From Eucalyptus grandis (lineage: Eukaryota > Streptophyta > Magnoliopsida > Myrtales > Myrtaceae): a stretch of 64,000 nucleotides of DNA. The DNA lies in the NCBI RefSeq assembly GCF_016545825.1, contig NC_052616.1, positions 1,984,001 to 2,048,000 of the forward strand. The letters run 5' to 3'. Numbering within the stretch: the stretch's first letter is position 1; each line of letters opens with the position of its first letter. Below are positions 34,157 to 47,372 of the stretch, one piece after another. The notes under the pieces were generated by a model that was not told where the DNA came from, made no database searches, and saw only the letters and a program-made list of their open reading frames with translations. The translations under genes and the position numbers were made by a program.

Positions 34157-36936
34157 ATGGATCCTTTGCGTCGCCTCGTCTCTCTCGCGGTTACGACTTC
34201 ATCCTCATCATCTTCGTCGTCCTCCTTGACTCTTCTGCTCGCGCTCCTCTTCTACGCCGCCAGCGCCGCCGCGGCCTTCGACATCGTCCCCATCACCTTC
34301 GACGAGGCCTACGCTCCTCTCTTCGGCGACTCCAACGTCGTCCGCTCCGGCGACGGCAAGAGCGTCCGTCTCCTCCTCGATCGCTTCTCCGGTTCGCCTC
34401 CCGCACCCGTGTCCCTGCATCTACGTACGGACAGGCGTACATGTCAATGATCTACATGCGTATGTTAAAAGAACGATTTTGTTTTTCTTGTTTCGTTTTT
34501 GCAGGGTCCGGTTTTATCTCCTCCAATCTCTACAAGTATGGCTTCTTCAGCGCGAGGATTAAGCTGCCGTCCGACTACACGGCCGGCATCGTCGTCGCCT
34601 TTTATGTGAGTAAAAATCGTTGAATGTGTTTCTGAGTTCCGGCATGTTTACAAAGTGATGCATGGTTTTCGTTGGATGTCATTACACGTGAAGAAATCTT
34701 CTCCCGCTTCGTGGGGTGGGCTGTCATGCATGAAAACGAAGCGTCGCTAGCAGAATTCGAGGAATTCGTGGTAGGTTTGAGAGAGAGAGAGAGAGAGAGA
34801 GAGAGTACTCCGAGTTTAAATTAGAAAGTGAACCATTTAATTGATCCACCGAATTATAGGGATTTGACTGGGGAGCGATGCTAAGCAATCCAATCGATAT
34901 AAATGGAAAAATAAGGATCCTAGTTTATTTCCTTATGCACGATATCGGGAAAGAATAGATAAGCAATAATAATCGAAAATGAACCAACCTATCCCGAGAC
35001 TCGTGTTATAGGTGATGTGTTAGATATTAGTATGGTCGACACCACTTAGCTATACTAGTCCATTCCATGGTCGGTCGATGTATTCCGGTCGATCACTTCT
35101 CATACATGACATGAAAAACATGGCGCAGACGTCGAATGGCGACGTATTCGAGAAGACCCACGACGAGCTGGACATAGAGTTCCTGGGGAACATAAAGGGC
35201 AAGAAATGGAGGTTCCAGACGAACGTGTACGGGAACGGGAGCACGAGCCGAGGGAGGGAGGAGCGGTACACGCTCTGGTTCGATCCCACCAGGGCCTTCC
35301 ATCGCTACAGCATCCTCTGGACCGCCAACAACATCATGTGAGCGCTTTCCCTTTTCTCTATTCTTTTCCCCTCTTCCTGCCCCCTTCTTGTTTTCTTCAC
35401 TGCCTAAATTTCAGGGTCCTCAGCACGGTATGTCTCTCTACGTCTGTACGTGTAGCGAGTGTTTAACTGAGTGGAGGATGTCAATAGCTCTCGTTCCGTG
35501 ACCGTGAGAGATCAGTCGGAATATTAACTAGAGCAATTCGAATTTTACATCTCAATTTAAAAAAAAAAAAAAAAAAAAACCGCTAGGTGTTACGTTTAAT
35601 CATTTTTCTTATGGCCGGTCTTTTAGGGCTGAGTTACGAGAAAGCCTTTGAAAGGGACTAGCTTCTTTGGAGATATATGGCGAAGATTATACTTGTTGAC
35701 CCGGTTGTTTTAGTTTTAGAGCTTGAATTGGACTTGGGTACACGGAGCGCATGCGTTCAAAAGTCTCTGAGCAATTTCAATTTAGTGGCAATTCAATTTA
35801 AAAATCCGAATTAGTCATCACTGAACGGACAGTAGTGTAGCTTCTTGACATTATTGTCTCAGCAAATACAAAATTAGATTTCCAACAGTGACTGATTTGG
35901 TTTCGAAGAAAAGTTGGGACGCCCCATGTTGATTCTAGTCTCGGTCGGTTCACATGATGTATAGTTCTCTTGCCTTAAGAATGAAGCATTAGAGAGTTTG
36001 ACCGTTGTTTTACACTCCTAAGGAAAATTGAAAAAGAGGATTAAGACGGATACAGCCACCGAATTTTCCCTTTTCTGTCCCGTGTAAGATTGCGAGAATC
36101 ATTGCTTGAATGCTGCTCTCTATTTTGCACATCTTTCTTTAAATTAATGCAATCTTCAGACCTCACGAATTGCGCAAGATACTTTGAAAATTTCTCTCTC
36201 TAAACAAAGCCAAACTTTGACTTTAGGACCTTTCCTTTTTCTTTTTTTTGGGGTATTATTTTGTAATGCTAGTTATGGATTGTTTTACATAATTGTATTA
36301 TTCTGACTTTAGGACTTTTCATTTGAGCTTTCAGTCGACCTGAATTTAATCAAGTACACCTAAATTGCAGCCGCACACTGTTTGACCATCTCTCTGTGTG
36401 ATACGTTCTTTGCGCACAGATTTTACGTGGACGAAGTCCCCATCAGAGAAATAATCCGGAACGACGCCATGGGCGGCGACTTCCCGGCGAAACCGATGGC
36501 CTTGTACGCCACCATCTGGGACGCCTCCGACTGGGCCACCTCCGGCGGCCGCTACAAGGTCAACTACAAGTACGCCCCCTTTGTCGCCGAGTTCAAGGAC
36601 CTTGTCCTCCAGGGCTGCCCTGTTGACCCCATCGATCAGTACTCCTCCGGACACTGCTACGACAAGCTCGCCCTCCTCGAGGCCCAGGACTTCGCCACCG
36701 TCACTGCACAGCGGCATGCGGCCATGCGGCGGTTCCGGCAGAACTACATGTACTACTCCTACTGCTACGACACCATCCGGTATGCGATTCCTCCGCCAGA
36801 GTGTGTGATCCTCCAGTCAGAGAAGGAGCGGTTCAAGGACACCGGGCGGCTCAAGTTCGGCGGCAGTCACAAGAAGCGGTCGCGGCGGAGGGGGCATCGG
36901 ATACCGTTGGTGTCGGAGGAGCAGCCCGTGATGTAG
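34157..36936 (+). CDS. XTH: Xyloglucan endotransglucosylase/hydrolase, group III (XTH27/28/30-like), GH16
   Basis: Four exons: 34157-34391, 34505-34605, 35129-35337 and 36420-36936, totalling 1062 nt or 353 residues. The protein is secreted: after MDPLRRLV there is a serine run, then a hydrophobic stretch ending near residue 40, before mature FDIVPITFDEAYAPLFGDSN. The catalytic motif HDELDIEFLG spans 123-132, with E125 as nucleophile and E129 as acid/base. The 'HDELDIEFLG' form, as opposed to DEIDFEFLG, and the long basic C-terminus (KKRSRRRGHR) are typical of group III. An N-glycosylation site (NGS in YGNGSTSRG) follows the active site. GWATSGG-like WDASDWATSGGRYKVNYKYA lines the cleft, and the C-terminal XET domain has its Cys pairs (GCPVD...HCYD; YSYCYDTIRY...PPEC). 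It cuts and religates xyloglucan in the wall. A (GA)n run sits in intron 2 (34780-34804). It ends 667 bp from the convergent CSLD gene. Confidence 0.95.
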
Positions 36937-37603
36937 TTTGATCGTCAGCTGTAATTACATGTGCCTAGACTTTTTTTTTTTATCTCATTTTATTTCTTCT
37001 AATTTTTGTGGCTCCAGGCAGATAATACGAGGGGGAATTTTCGCATGCATGGCTTGAATAATCAAATTGAATATTGAGAATCATCTCAATGTTTACTATG
37101 TATATTATTGATTGTCAATATGTGTAATCATAAGTCACCTTCAGAAGATCAGATGAGCATTGTCAATTTGTCGCCGTAGAATCTTGTTAGATGCATCAAG
37201 TAAGGATTTGAACTACCCATCAATTAACTCTTGAACGAGAAAATGATTCGACTTCACATTCCGAAGAACCGACGAACTTACTTGATAAAAAAAGGTGCGT
37301 TTCTAAGAAAGATCTCGTTTATTGTCTGAATTGATATACAGAAAACTGATGTGTTGCAGGTAGCCAGGTATAACACCCTGTATACACAAAAAGAGGCCTA
37401 TTTCTGTGGGTGGTTGATAAACTGTAAACGCTATAGTGTCCCTATAGCTTTGTAATGAATGAATGGAAGAATGTATGCTAGAAGTCAGCAAGAAAACTAC
37501 TATAAACCACCCCTACACCTTGAGGACAAACGGCGATGATCACCCCGATCACATGCCAAGTCATGTCATCTTGTGTCTTCCCTGATCAACTGTGATGATA
37601 CAA
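36937..37603. other. Convergent 3' region between XTH and CSLD
   Basis: Both genes end into this AT-rich stretch, which must hold both 3'UTRs and polyadenylation signals. No separate gene is visible. Confidence 0.5.
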
Positions 37604-40600
37604 CTACGGGAACTGAAATGATCCCCCGATTTGAGAGTTGTTCGATGGAGGATCGATGGCCACCCAAAGGAGAGAGATGGTAATCGCTAGGAGACCCGAC
37701 CAGACATACACTATAGTCGGTGTTCTTCCTCGCCGTCCCATTAGTCCTTTCGCAAAAGGATATAGGTGGGTTAAGACCCAGATGCTGAAGAACACGCCGC
37801 CTATAAGTTGGCTCCACTGCGGGTTGGTGCTGTAGATGGTTCGGGAAAAGGCCACGGCGATTGCAATCAGATTGGTGAAGATGATTGTGACCGGCGGTAT
37901 CATCAGGGCCGTCCATTTGAAGATATAGAGGTCTGCAAACTCGTCGTCAATGTCGTCACCAGCCGATTTTGAAGTCAGGGTGAAGGAAATCTCGATCCCT
38001 GCAATCACCTTCAGTAGCCCCTGTAACACAGCAGCAAGATGGGCGCTTGTGCCGCCAATCAACCAGAATTGCTCGTTTCTCCACCATTCTTCCAGTGTGA
38101 CACCAGACCATTTTATCTCGAGAATTGCAAGAAGGCAGAGAGTCAGGGTGATTGCAAGCAGGTAAATTAGGAAGGATACACTGAGCGATTGCACAATGAA
38201 CTTCCCAGAGAATAGAGAGAGCGCCGGGAGAAAGCAGTAGACAATAAGAAAGATGGAAGTGAAAGGGTAAATTCCAACGTTGAGGTAAGCAATCCTCTGA
38301 AGGAACTTCAGCCTGCCGCTGGCCATTATGGCATTGTTGCGAGAGAAGAATATCTCCACCGAGCCTGTCGCCCAGCGCAGGACTTGATGAAGCCGATCGG
38401 TGAGATTGATGGGTGCGGTCCCACGAAAAGCATCTCTCTTGGTCACGCAGTATACAGATCTCCATCCTCGATTGTGCATTCTATACCCTGTCACGACATC
38501 CTCTGTGACGGACCCGTAAATCCACCCTACTCGTTCCCCCCACTCAGTTTTATCTTCGTACCAGCATGAGATGGCACTTATTGCCTCTGCAACTGTTGAC
38601 GCATCAAGAAGCCGTCGAAGAACAGTGAGAGCACCAGGAGGCCGTCCATTTTTCACGGATGGATGGTCGGCAAGGGGTCGGCCTTGGAACTCAGCTAAAG
38701 GTATGGAATCAATGAACATGTATGAGTTTCCGAACTTCTTAGGAATCAGTGCAGTGGTCATTTCTTCACTTTCAGGGTCTTCCATTACAAGCGAAGGGTT
38801 TTCTCTGGAAATTTCAGGGGCAGAAGCAACAGATGCAGCTTTCTTGCGACGGGCAAAGCAGCTACTGCAGCAATTACTGCTTTCTTTCATCCGAGGTGGG
38901 TCGAACCCATAAAGAGCAATCCTACGAAATAGACATCCAGTACCTACATAGACTGGGCCTTGAACGCCATCCAGAGCACGCATGTTCACATCAAAGAAAA
39001 CCGTATTGTGGTTGGCATAGCGATCGGATGGGTCGATGCCTTCAAACCTCTGAGGAAACTGAACATAGCAAATTCTGTCCCCATCACGATCCATCATGAA
39101 GCATATACCTTCTCTCAGTGCTTTAGAGTTGTAGATGTAGTGGTCACAGTCAAGGTTAAGAATGAAGGGGCCGTTGGACATTATTGCCGAGGCTCGAACA
39201 AGAGCATTCATCGCCCCAGCCTTCTTGTTGTGGTCATAACCAGGTCGCTTTTCACGGGAAACATACACCAACAGTGGAAGACGAATGTCTACTTCAGTTA
39301 GATCCATAAACCTGGAATCAGCTTCTGTACCTTTAAGCGGTTCATCACTTGGCGGCTTCAACATCACCTGAATCAACGTAATCCATCTGATGAGCACATC
39401 TAGTTACGATTATATATCATAAGGGCCACCAAGAAGGTGTGTGTTTAAGTGATCCAGGTGTCAAAGCAACAGTTTCACATAAAGAAATACCCAAGTGACG
39501 GAATACAGTGGGCAAGTAATTCAACAAACGCGATGATGATCCAAGTGTTCACGAGAAAGCGAACCAGGACTAGCAAAGAATCAACAAAAACGTATATTTG
39601 CGTAAAAGTTTTCATTAAAACAACTTAAGCTAAAATGACTAAGCTAACCATGAACCCTCTAGAAATTTGAACTATCGAACACATGGAAAGAACGGCATAA
39701 TAGTCAGAAAAAGCATCAGCTTTTTACCTGAATAATGCTAGCATGATCACCTCGGGAGTGTTCAGGCGCAGAAACTGTCCAAGTGCCAGGCCAATGGGTT
39801 CCATCAGCCATCCAAGTAGCTTTTGGGATCTTCACATTTTCCACCTCATCATCGAAATCAGCCTCTCTCTGTTTCTTCAAAGCTTTAATCTCCTCTCGAG
39901 TATTATAAGCCTCCGAACGTCGCCGAATAGAGTCAGAAAGACCATTTGTTCGAACTTTAAACTCATCATACTCTCGCTTAATCCTCCTGCGGTCTCTGAC
40001 AAAGTCTGGCCGAACTTTGTTCTTGTATGGATCTCTCTTCAGATTAAAATAGGATTCGGGATTTCTTGGCTCTATATCATGCTTCCGGCAAAATGGTACC
40101 CACAAGTTGGCAAAACTAGCCGCTTCAGCCATGGCTTCAAACGTTAGTAGTGCTCCCCCATCGTCAGAAACATAGCAGGAAAGCTTCTCAACTGGATAAT
40201 CGGCTGCCAAAATGGATAGAATGGTATTTGCAGTCACAAGTGGAGGTTCTTTCTCTGGATCTGCCGTAGAGACAAACATATCTATGCCTGGAAGATCAGA
40301 CTTCCCAGTAGGATTGTGCTCATTAGGTGTTTCAAATTTCCTCTTCAGAACATCTAGGTCAGTAATGCGATTGATGGGACAGATCTTTGGAAGCTGGTCA
40401 AGTAGCCAAGAGAATGCGAACCAGATTTCACAAACCACCGACATTCCCCATAACCAGAGCGCATCCTCATTGGGGTGACTGACCCTCCATACCAAGAATA
40501 ATCCAAGAACGGCCATTCTTGCAAGGATTAGGAGCCTAAAAGAGTACGGAGGATTGAAAATGTGTTAATTGGAAATTGACATGCTAAAGATAAGAACATG

Positions 40601-41913
40601 CTATATCTGTGGTGCGAAAGATGGATGATTAAAAAAAAATTCTCAGATGAAATATCCAACAAAGTTCACTGGGATCAATATTATGCTACAACAATAATAC
40701 TCCTAAGCCACCCTGATCAATGTATGAATTATCATGGAAGCAGATGCACACATTCCTGGTTAACGCGTCCATAGGTGTTACAGGAATATCAAAGTTGTTA
40801 CGGAGAACAACAGAAGCATTATCACAGGTATATCTCAAGAGAACAGGACGCATTTGATGTTCATTAACATACATCTTCATAAAGCCATCGGGAATTATAA
40901 CTATTTGACCAGATTAATCTCGAATTAAGTTATCTGAAACACAAGCCATAAATCAATTTCTGATAGCCCTGATCCTGCCTTCAAAATTCTTCTCAAGTCT
41001 TTTTCAGAGTCAAACTAGCTAAGCCTTGCAGAGACAAGTATGCAATGGGGTATTATTACACAAGAAGATTTGAGATGATAGACAACATTAGGCAGCTAGT
41101 TTTCTCCTAAATTGCAGTATGCCTCAGCTGCATTTCGAATGTTCATGAACAAGGATTTCAAGGGGTTAGAAAATTGAATCACCTGTACGGACTAAGAATT
41201 GCAGCTGATATTGATAATTTGCGAGTAAGCGGCCTCCATTGCTTGTCTTTAAGATCACTGCGGTCGCCAAACCCATTAGAACTTCCGCCCTCGTCATCCT
41301 TTGGCCACATAGCATTTCCATATCCATAACTCCCCTTTGTTTCAAATAGCCACTGGTTTTGATCAAATTCATTGGTGGAACTCCTCTTGAGGGAAGCAGA
41401 CTTCATTATGGACAACCTCCTCTCCATCTTTGACAACGCCTGCGATTTATCCAGTTTCATCACCTCTGCAATCTTCCCTTCGTAGGGCTCCTTACACCCG
41501 GGACAAATCCCGTCACTGGCCCTCGTCATATCCTTGTAACAATCCCGGCAAATTTTGAAGCCGCATTCGCAAGGGACCACATCATTGCCCCTCTCGTTGC
41601 TCATTACTCTGCCGTCGCACCCGGGCAACTCGCATTCTGACCCGTTCACGCCAGTCATCTGCGGATGGCTGGTTTCCGACTCGATCACCTTCTCCTTCAA
41701 GCTCGCGCGCGTGGCGAGGTTGTAGCCACCAGTGAACAGCGAGCTCGAGGCGTACTGATCCTCGACCCGCTCCTTGGAGGAGGGCAGCTTGGTCAATTCC
41801 ATGGGCTGGTTATCGGGCGTGGATGGAACCTGGACTGTGTAGGTAGCGAAATCCGCGCTGCTGTACAAATCGCTGTCATCATTGTGGTGGCTATAGCGGC
41901 GATCAGAAGCCAT
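37604..41913 (-). CDS. CSLD: Cellulose synthase-like protein D (GT2 family)
   Basis: Three exons: 41913-41183, 40535-39728 and 39367-37604, totalling 3303 nt or 1100 residues. An N-terminal RING-like zinc-binding region contains [26 protein letters not shown] and ICPGCKEPY. It is followed by [20 protein letters not shown], typical of CSLD, and the first two membrane segments (about 245-290). Catalytic residues are all present: D368 in YVSDDGG, D586-C-D588 in [12 protein letters not shown]801-E-D803 in [13 protein letters not shown], and QVLRW at 841-845. Six hydrophobic segments follow to the C-terminus GGSFQFP. CSLD proteins make beta-1,4-linked wall glucan/mannan at the plasma membrane or cell plate, often in tip growth and cytokinesis. 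Sequence around ESETSHPQM and QIGGSFQFP suggests the CSLD1/4/5 side of the family; I cannot assign the number. The predicted N-terminus is some 30-60 residues shorter than in many CSLDs. The frame upstream of this ATG stays open for some 18 codons, to an acceptor-like TTTCAG at about 41965. Confidence 0.95.
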
Positions 41914-43000
41914 TGCGTCAATGACTTCCTCTGTTCTATCGTGGGCGCGATAGACAGAGCAACCTGAAACTCCGTCAAGAAATTCGAAGGTTGAAAATTT
42001 ATGTCGACATGAAGCAAGAAAGACTCGCAGATGAAAAGCTTTCAGATTTCTCTCTCCCTCTCACCCACTTGATTTCGCTATACATATAGGACGCATAAAA
42101 CTATACAAAGAATGCATATATATGATAAGAACGCGGAAGTAGGAATTTTCCACAAAATCTCTCTCTTTCTCTCTCTGTGTGGACTGAAAGCAGAGCAAAC
42201 AGGACTCGATCAACGAAGGAGCAAATCACAGAGAGAGGCAGAGAGAGTTTAGCTTAAAGTCGTACCTAAATACACCAACTCCTTTGGTTAACCAAAGGAT
42301 CTCACCGCTTCAAACTCTCCATGCTTTCAAGCGCGTGTCGGACGTTTTCAAGCCTCTCTCTCTCTCTCTAAAACCTTACCGAGACGGAAGCGATCAGCGA
42401 TCACGCATCACCGCCACCGGACCGAGTCCAACCCCCCTAGCAAACACCTACTCCCTCCCCCCTGGCACTGACATCATCGACCTCACCCAACGCGCCGATT
42501 ACCTCATCCGTTTAACAGTTCAAAACGCAAGCCGAGCCTAAGTCGAAGGAGAATTCTCGACTTACATTCACAGAGGCAATGCAGCAGGCGTCGCCGGACA
42601 GGGGGAGAGAGAGAATTCTCGGGAGCTCGACGGCCGTCGGTCTCGCCGCGTGCGGCGGAGCTCGGCGGAGAGAGAATGCTTCGCGCAGGCGACTGGCGGC
42701 GGTGGGAAGGAAAGCGGGCGGTGGAGGAGGACGACGACGACGAAACGCCAGAGACTCCTTTTGCGAGAGTTTATACTGGAAAGCGTGCGCGTGGAAAGGC
42801 GCAAATCAGGGACTTCACCGAGGTCAATTTCGGGATTTCGGGAAAAGAAAAAGAGAGGGAGGAAGGGAAGAATTGGGACGCCGATACGGCTTACGCGGCG
42901 TCGGGGTAAGGATCCGGTGCGGGCGCGCTACGGTGCGCGCGCTGCAACCGGCTGACCACTATCACGAGATTGTGCATCTTCCGTGACTGGAGAAAGAAAA
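41914..43000 (-). promoter_or_regulatory. 5' flank of CSLD
   Basis: Minus-strand order: a short leader, an acceptor-like TTTCAG near 41965 suggesting a leader intron, and CT/GA-rich tracts at 42160-42260 and 42355-42370. A GC-rich stretch at 42580-42960 is probably promoter or first untranslated exon. The long overlapping frames in the GC-rich part lack introns, family matches or consistent strand. Confidence 0.4.
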
Positions 43001-46000
43001 GACAGACAGACAGACATTCCAACATGCATATCATCTCTCAGAAAATCCCCAAAGTTAAATAACACGAATTTTCCCACATGAAATTAGATAAGGATGGCTG
43101 GAAATTGCCTGGGTTCGAGGCCCGATGCGCGGCTATTTAATCTTTCGAGATTCATATAGCTCGGACTTTATGTGGGATGATAAATTACAAAGGATTTTAT
43201 TATTGTTAACTTTGTCTCAATAAATGGCAATGAAGAGCAATATTCTGTGATCTACTAGGATTCGAAATTATCCCAGTCATTGCCAAATGGAGGAAGATAA
43301 GAAGTTGTTACAATTGGAAAGCCCTCGCCAGAATTGGCTGGACATTCATCCTAAGAATCGAACGAAGGATGCTGGCCAAGGGCAATGTATTTAATGCCCT
43401 AATAAAACATGCTTTTTGAAACTAGCATCTGAAACTTCCAAATTCGACATTTTAATCGGACGGTCGATCTCCGATTTCATGCTCATGCTTAGCTGGCATT
43501 AATCGGGTTTCCCATTTTTCGCTTTTTTTTCTATTATCTTTTTCAACTCCTTTTGGCCGCGTGGGATTAATATAACCTGCGAGGGAAAGAAGACCGGGGA
43601 GGGAATGTGAGCTGTTCATTACCGGACATTACCATCCTCGGACGCCGAATCCTGCCGTTTCGTGTGCCCGAAAAGGCCCCCGCCTCTTCCCCGGATATTA
43701 CCGATCGTGCCGTCCGACCCGGCTTGCCGCCTTTCGTTGTGGTTTTGGTCAATGAATGCGCTCGAACGGAACTGTCGAGGTGCGGCTCTTTTATGCGACT
43801 TCTTTAATCATGTCACATTTCATGTAACTTGAATGGATCAATTCCTCCTTAAAAGTACAATTGGCAATTCAAGGATCGAGTCAATTCCCTAATCGATAAT
43901 GATCCGTTCATGTGATTTTGTGACTTGACCGTATATGCAGTACAAATCATGTTATAGAATTGCACTAAAAGTATACAAGACTACTACATGAGTGAGGGAG
44001 CTGAGAGGGAGTCACTTTTGTATTCTATATAATATAGTGGATCAGCCTATTTCGTGCTAACTCCATATCAATCCATTAAAAAATAAATCGTAACTCGAGA
44101 ATTAAGCCTAATAAATGTGCAAATTTAATGAATCGTCCGATATTGAGAATTAGAGTATTTTATTCAGGCATATTCATCTTATTTAAAAAAATTAAATTTT
44201 CTCGACAAGTGGGTATCAAGCCTGAGAACAAAATTGCTTGTCTTTTCCCACCCAATTTGTGCTTCGGGCATGGTAAACATCGATAGGTCTAGCGGACCAT
44301 TTTCGATAGACTGAAGGCTTGCACCCGTCATCTTTAGCTTACAAATCAATTCTTGAACCACTCAATCAAAAACCTAATGGATGGGCATAAATATATAAGT
44401 GATACAAACCAGATTTATCCTGACTTGCATCAAACTAAAAGAAGAAAATGAAGAGTAGCAGCACATCAGCAAGAACGAAAAGTTGGCTGGTGATGCAATT
44501 CCGGCAATTACCCTGGATGAAATTCGCAAGCTATAGTCAATGAAACGAGCGTCCCGTCCACACACACGTCTGAACGCAACATGCACGACAGGGTCCGCTA
44601 GATTCCTACTGGTTGCCGCTCCCAGAATCGCGATGCACATCATTTGTCTTCGGACTATTCATGGAGGTGCTATTCTTTAGGTGAATGATTTGAAAAATGG
44701 TCGTTCGTATCACCTCAAATAATTTATTAACGAAAAATATTTTTATTATCTATAATAATTTATTCCAAGTATTTTCACAAATGACGAAACTTCTTTTTGT
44801 CCGCTTATTTAAATAAGCGGTGGAAATGATCAATTTTTAACAAAATATTTTGTGGATCATTCAGTTGGTATGAAGTAAACGACGGCCTAAACGAGTGATT
44901 TGACCGAGGATTGTCCCATTAGTTGTCAGTGGAAATGCATGCAAAGTGAGGTGAGGATGATGACGGTGGACCTTGTCCACGCTGCTCGAGTCTTCTTATG
45001 GAAAATAAAATTAAAAAATAAAGGGAAATACCAAAGAGACAGGCGAATGGAGACAAAACCTATTTAGTTTGCATCAAAATCACGGGTCTTACAAAAATTA
45101 TTCGGACTTAGATGGTGTAAGCGAGGTTAAACAAAACGGGCAATTATCTTCGATGTTTGTTATAAGAAAACTGGCCACGACCTTGTCCGATTGCGCGTAA
45201 AGTGCAGCAGAACCGATATAATCGAAACCCTCAGATTGGATTAGAGTAGGTAGGTTCGTCCATCAACATGTGCAATGATGAGTTTTCAAGATCTAGCTTT
45301 ATTCTATTAGAGAATTGCGTTAAAAGTAATTGAATTATATTATTTGTGCCTTAAAATAATGGATTTTTTTTTTTTTTTTATGTTGCTAAATTTCAATGAG
45401 GGTTGTTAAGTGTAAAAGATGTGCAGGTAAAATTGACCGGTGACTTTTTTCCTTTGTTAAAATATAACATGTTGATAACTTATCAACATCTTTTTCTTTG
45501 AATCACCTACTTTTTTTATAGTTCGCAAATTAGAATTTTGTATTAACTTAATTGCTTTCATTTTGCGTAACTTATCAACACTTCTAGTTTATTAACTTCT
45601 ATATGAAGTTACCAACCCAAATTAGAATGATTTTACCGACTTTCACAAGATTAAAATGCCAGTTAGTTTTGAGTTACTAACTCTCTTTTGAACAACTTAG
45701 CAATGTTTATTAATTCTATTTATTTACCAACTTTTCTATTACGTTATCAATTCTTATTTGCATTAATTAGTCGCCTCTTGCATTTACTAACTTTAATATC
45801 ACAAACTTCAATTAAGGTAGTTCACCAAATTATTTCTTCTTAAATTATATATACTTTTGGATTACTAATTATCATTTGAATAAGGAAATGAAACGATAGG
45901 ATCATCTAGGTAAATATGTAAAAAATCGAGACTTGAGCATCATGAGATTTCAAGAGAACTAAAAGCTATTGGTTATTATAAAACAATTTAATTCCATCAT

Positions 46001-47331
46001 ATGATTTAATTATATGTTAATAATGGTTTACAATGAACAACAACCCAAATTTAAATATTCCACTGGAATGAAGCCTTTCCCATGGTGCGGGGACAATTGA
46101 GGATATAAAGCATCGGGCAGCACTCGCACGAAGATTTCTACCAGAACAACCCGCTTTGCATTTTGACTTTGAATGCATGTGTTGGCTGGTCAGAAGATGT
46201 GTCTCCATTTGACAAGGTGACAAAATGCCTAACTCAGCCAAATCCGAACGCAGTTTCGACGTGGAAAGAGCCCCCCCTTGGCCTGCTCCTTGGAGCTTTA
46301 ATTGAGTTGGCCGACGTTGACAATAAAAATTGCATATAATTTACAATCAATGGGCAAAATTATCTAATTTTAGGTCTTTAGTTACTTTTTTTTTTTAATC
46401 TAAGAATAAGTGAAGGCTTAATTAAAGATACGGAACTTTAGTTACAATTTGCCATTCGTAACATCATTTTCTTTGGTGGGATAATCATTTCGCATCTAAT
46501 AACCAAAAGCATGCATCAAGTTATTTATTTGAGAATCATAGCTTTTAGAGAGGAAAGTTAAATATTCCTCTGTTGAGTTCGAATATTCACTATAACTCTA
46601 TATTACCATCACGACTTCTGCTAACCATTTTCACGCAAACTCCCATTTGAAATTTCTAATGACCAAGAACCATTTAAAACATTCATAATATCTCTCTTGG
46701 ATGCTACATAAAATAAGCATTGTATAACGACTTATACTTAGCATATCTTGATGCTCTAGGCACACAAGTTTTTGCAAAAGTTGGGTACCCGAAGTTCTTG
46801 GTCCTACATGAACGGAAATGCTCTCTTTCCGCAGGAACATAAGGATCAAAAGTAAGACCGATTGGTCACTTTTGCGCACCGAATTTGACCACGAACCAAA
46901 TTAAAAGCAAGACTTTAATCAATTACGTGTAATTACTTTTGCCTCGGCGTTAATTATTGGCCTCGTATACTTTTCATAAGCCATCTTTGGGTCACTGACA
47001 AAACGACTGCTAATCATGGGTTCACGAGAAAGAAAGGATCATTAGCATAAATATGTAGTTCCCACTTCGTGCTTTTTCAAAAAGTCAACGTACAAATCTC
47101 CCTAGCTGCCATGATGTTTCCCTCATGCTCCTAGAAAGGCCCGTTTGTTTTGAAAATCGCTACTAAACAAAAGCTGAAAAGCAGAAGTCTATCTGGACAT
47201 AAATCCAGCGATTCCACCTATTTTATCATGTACAGACATCTGAGAAAAGATATGGTCGATATTTGTATTGAATATATAATAAATCAAATACGTCATACCG
47301 AAAGGCAGATGAAGGTGGAGACAAGCATTTG
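43001..47331. other. Gene-poor spacer
   Basis: Mostly AT-rich with no supported gene. It includes a small AT-rich palindrome-centred segment near 44690-44880. It also includes a stretch at 45410-45800 where 'gttacyaactt' or 'cttatcaac' words recur irregularly, looking like decayed tandem sequence. Confidence 0.4.
44801..44820. repeat. Perfect 20-bp palindrome
   Basis: CCGCTTATTTAAATAAGCGG is identical to its reverse complement. The flanks for about 100 bp each side are AT-rich with 'aatatttt' words, suggesting the centre of a decayed foldback element, but clear inverted arms are not traceable. Confidence 0.6.

Positions 47332-47372
<41 letters not shown>
47332..47372. repeat. (TAA)n microsatellite
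   Basis: About 13 uninterrupted ATA/TAA units. It produces spurious isoleucine-only and leucine-only frames. Confidence 0.9.

Noticed and set aside
34208..34420. Antisense frame over XTH exon 1
   Set aside because: Shadow of the serine- and alanine-rich signal peptide exon.
42579..42986. A GC-rich plus-strand frame of 135 codons
   Set aside because: Arg/Gly-rich translation from a GC-rich promoter region, with competing frames on both strands and no motif.
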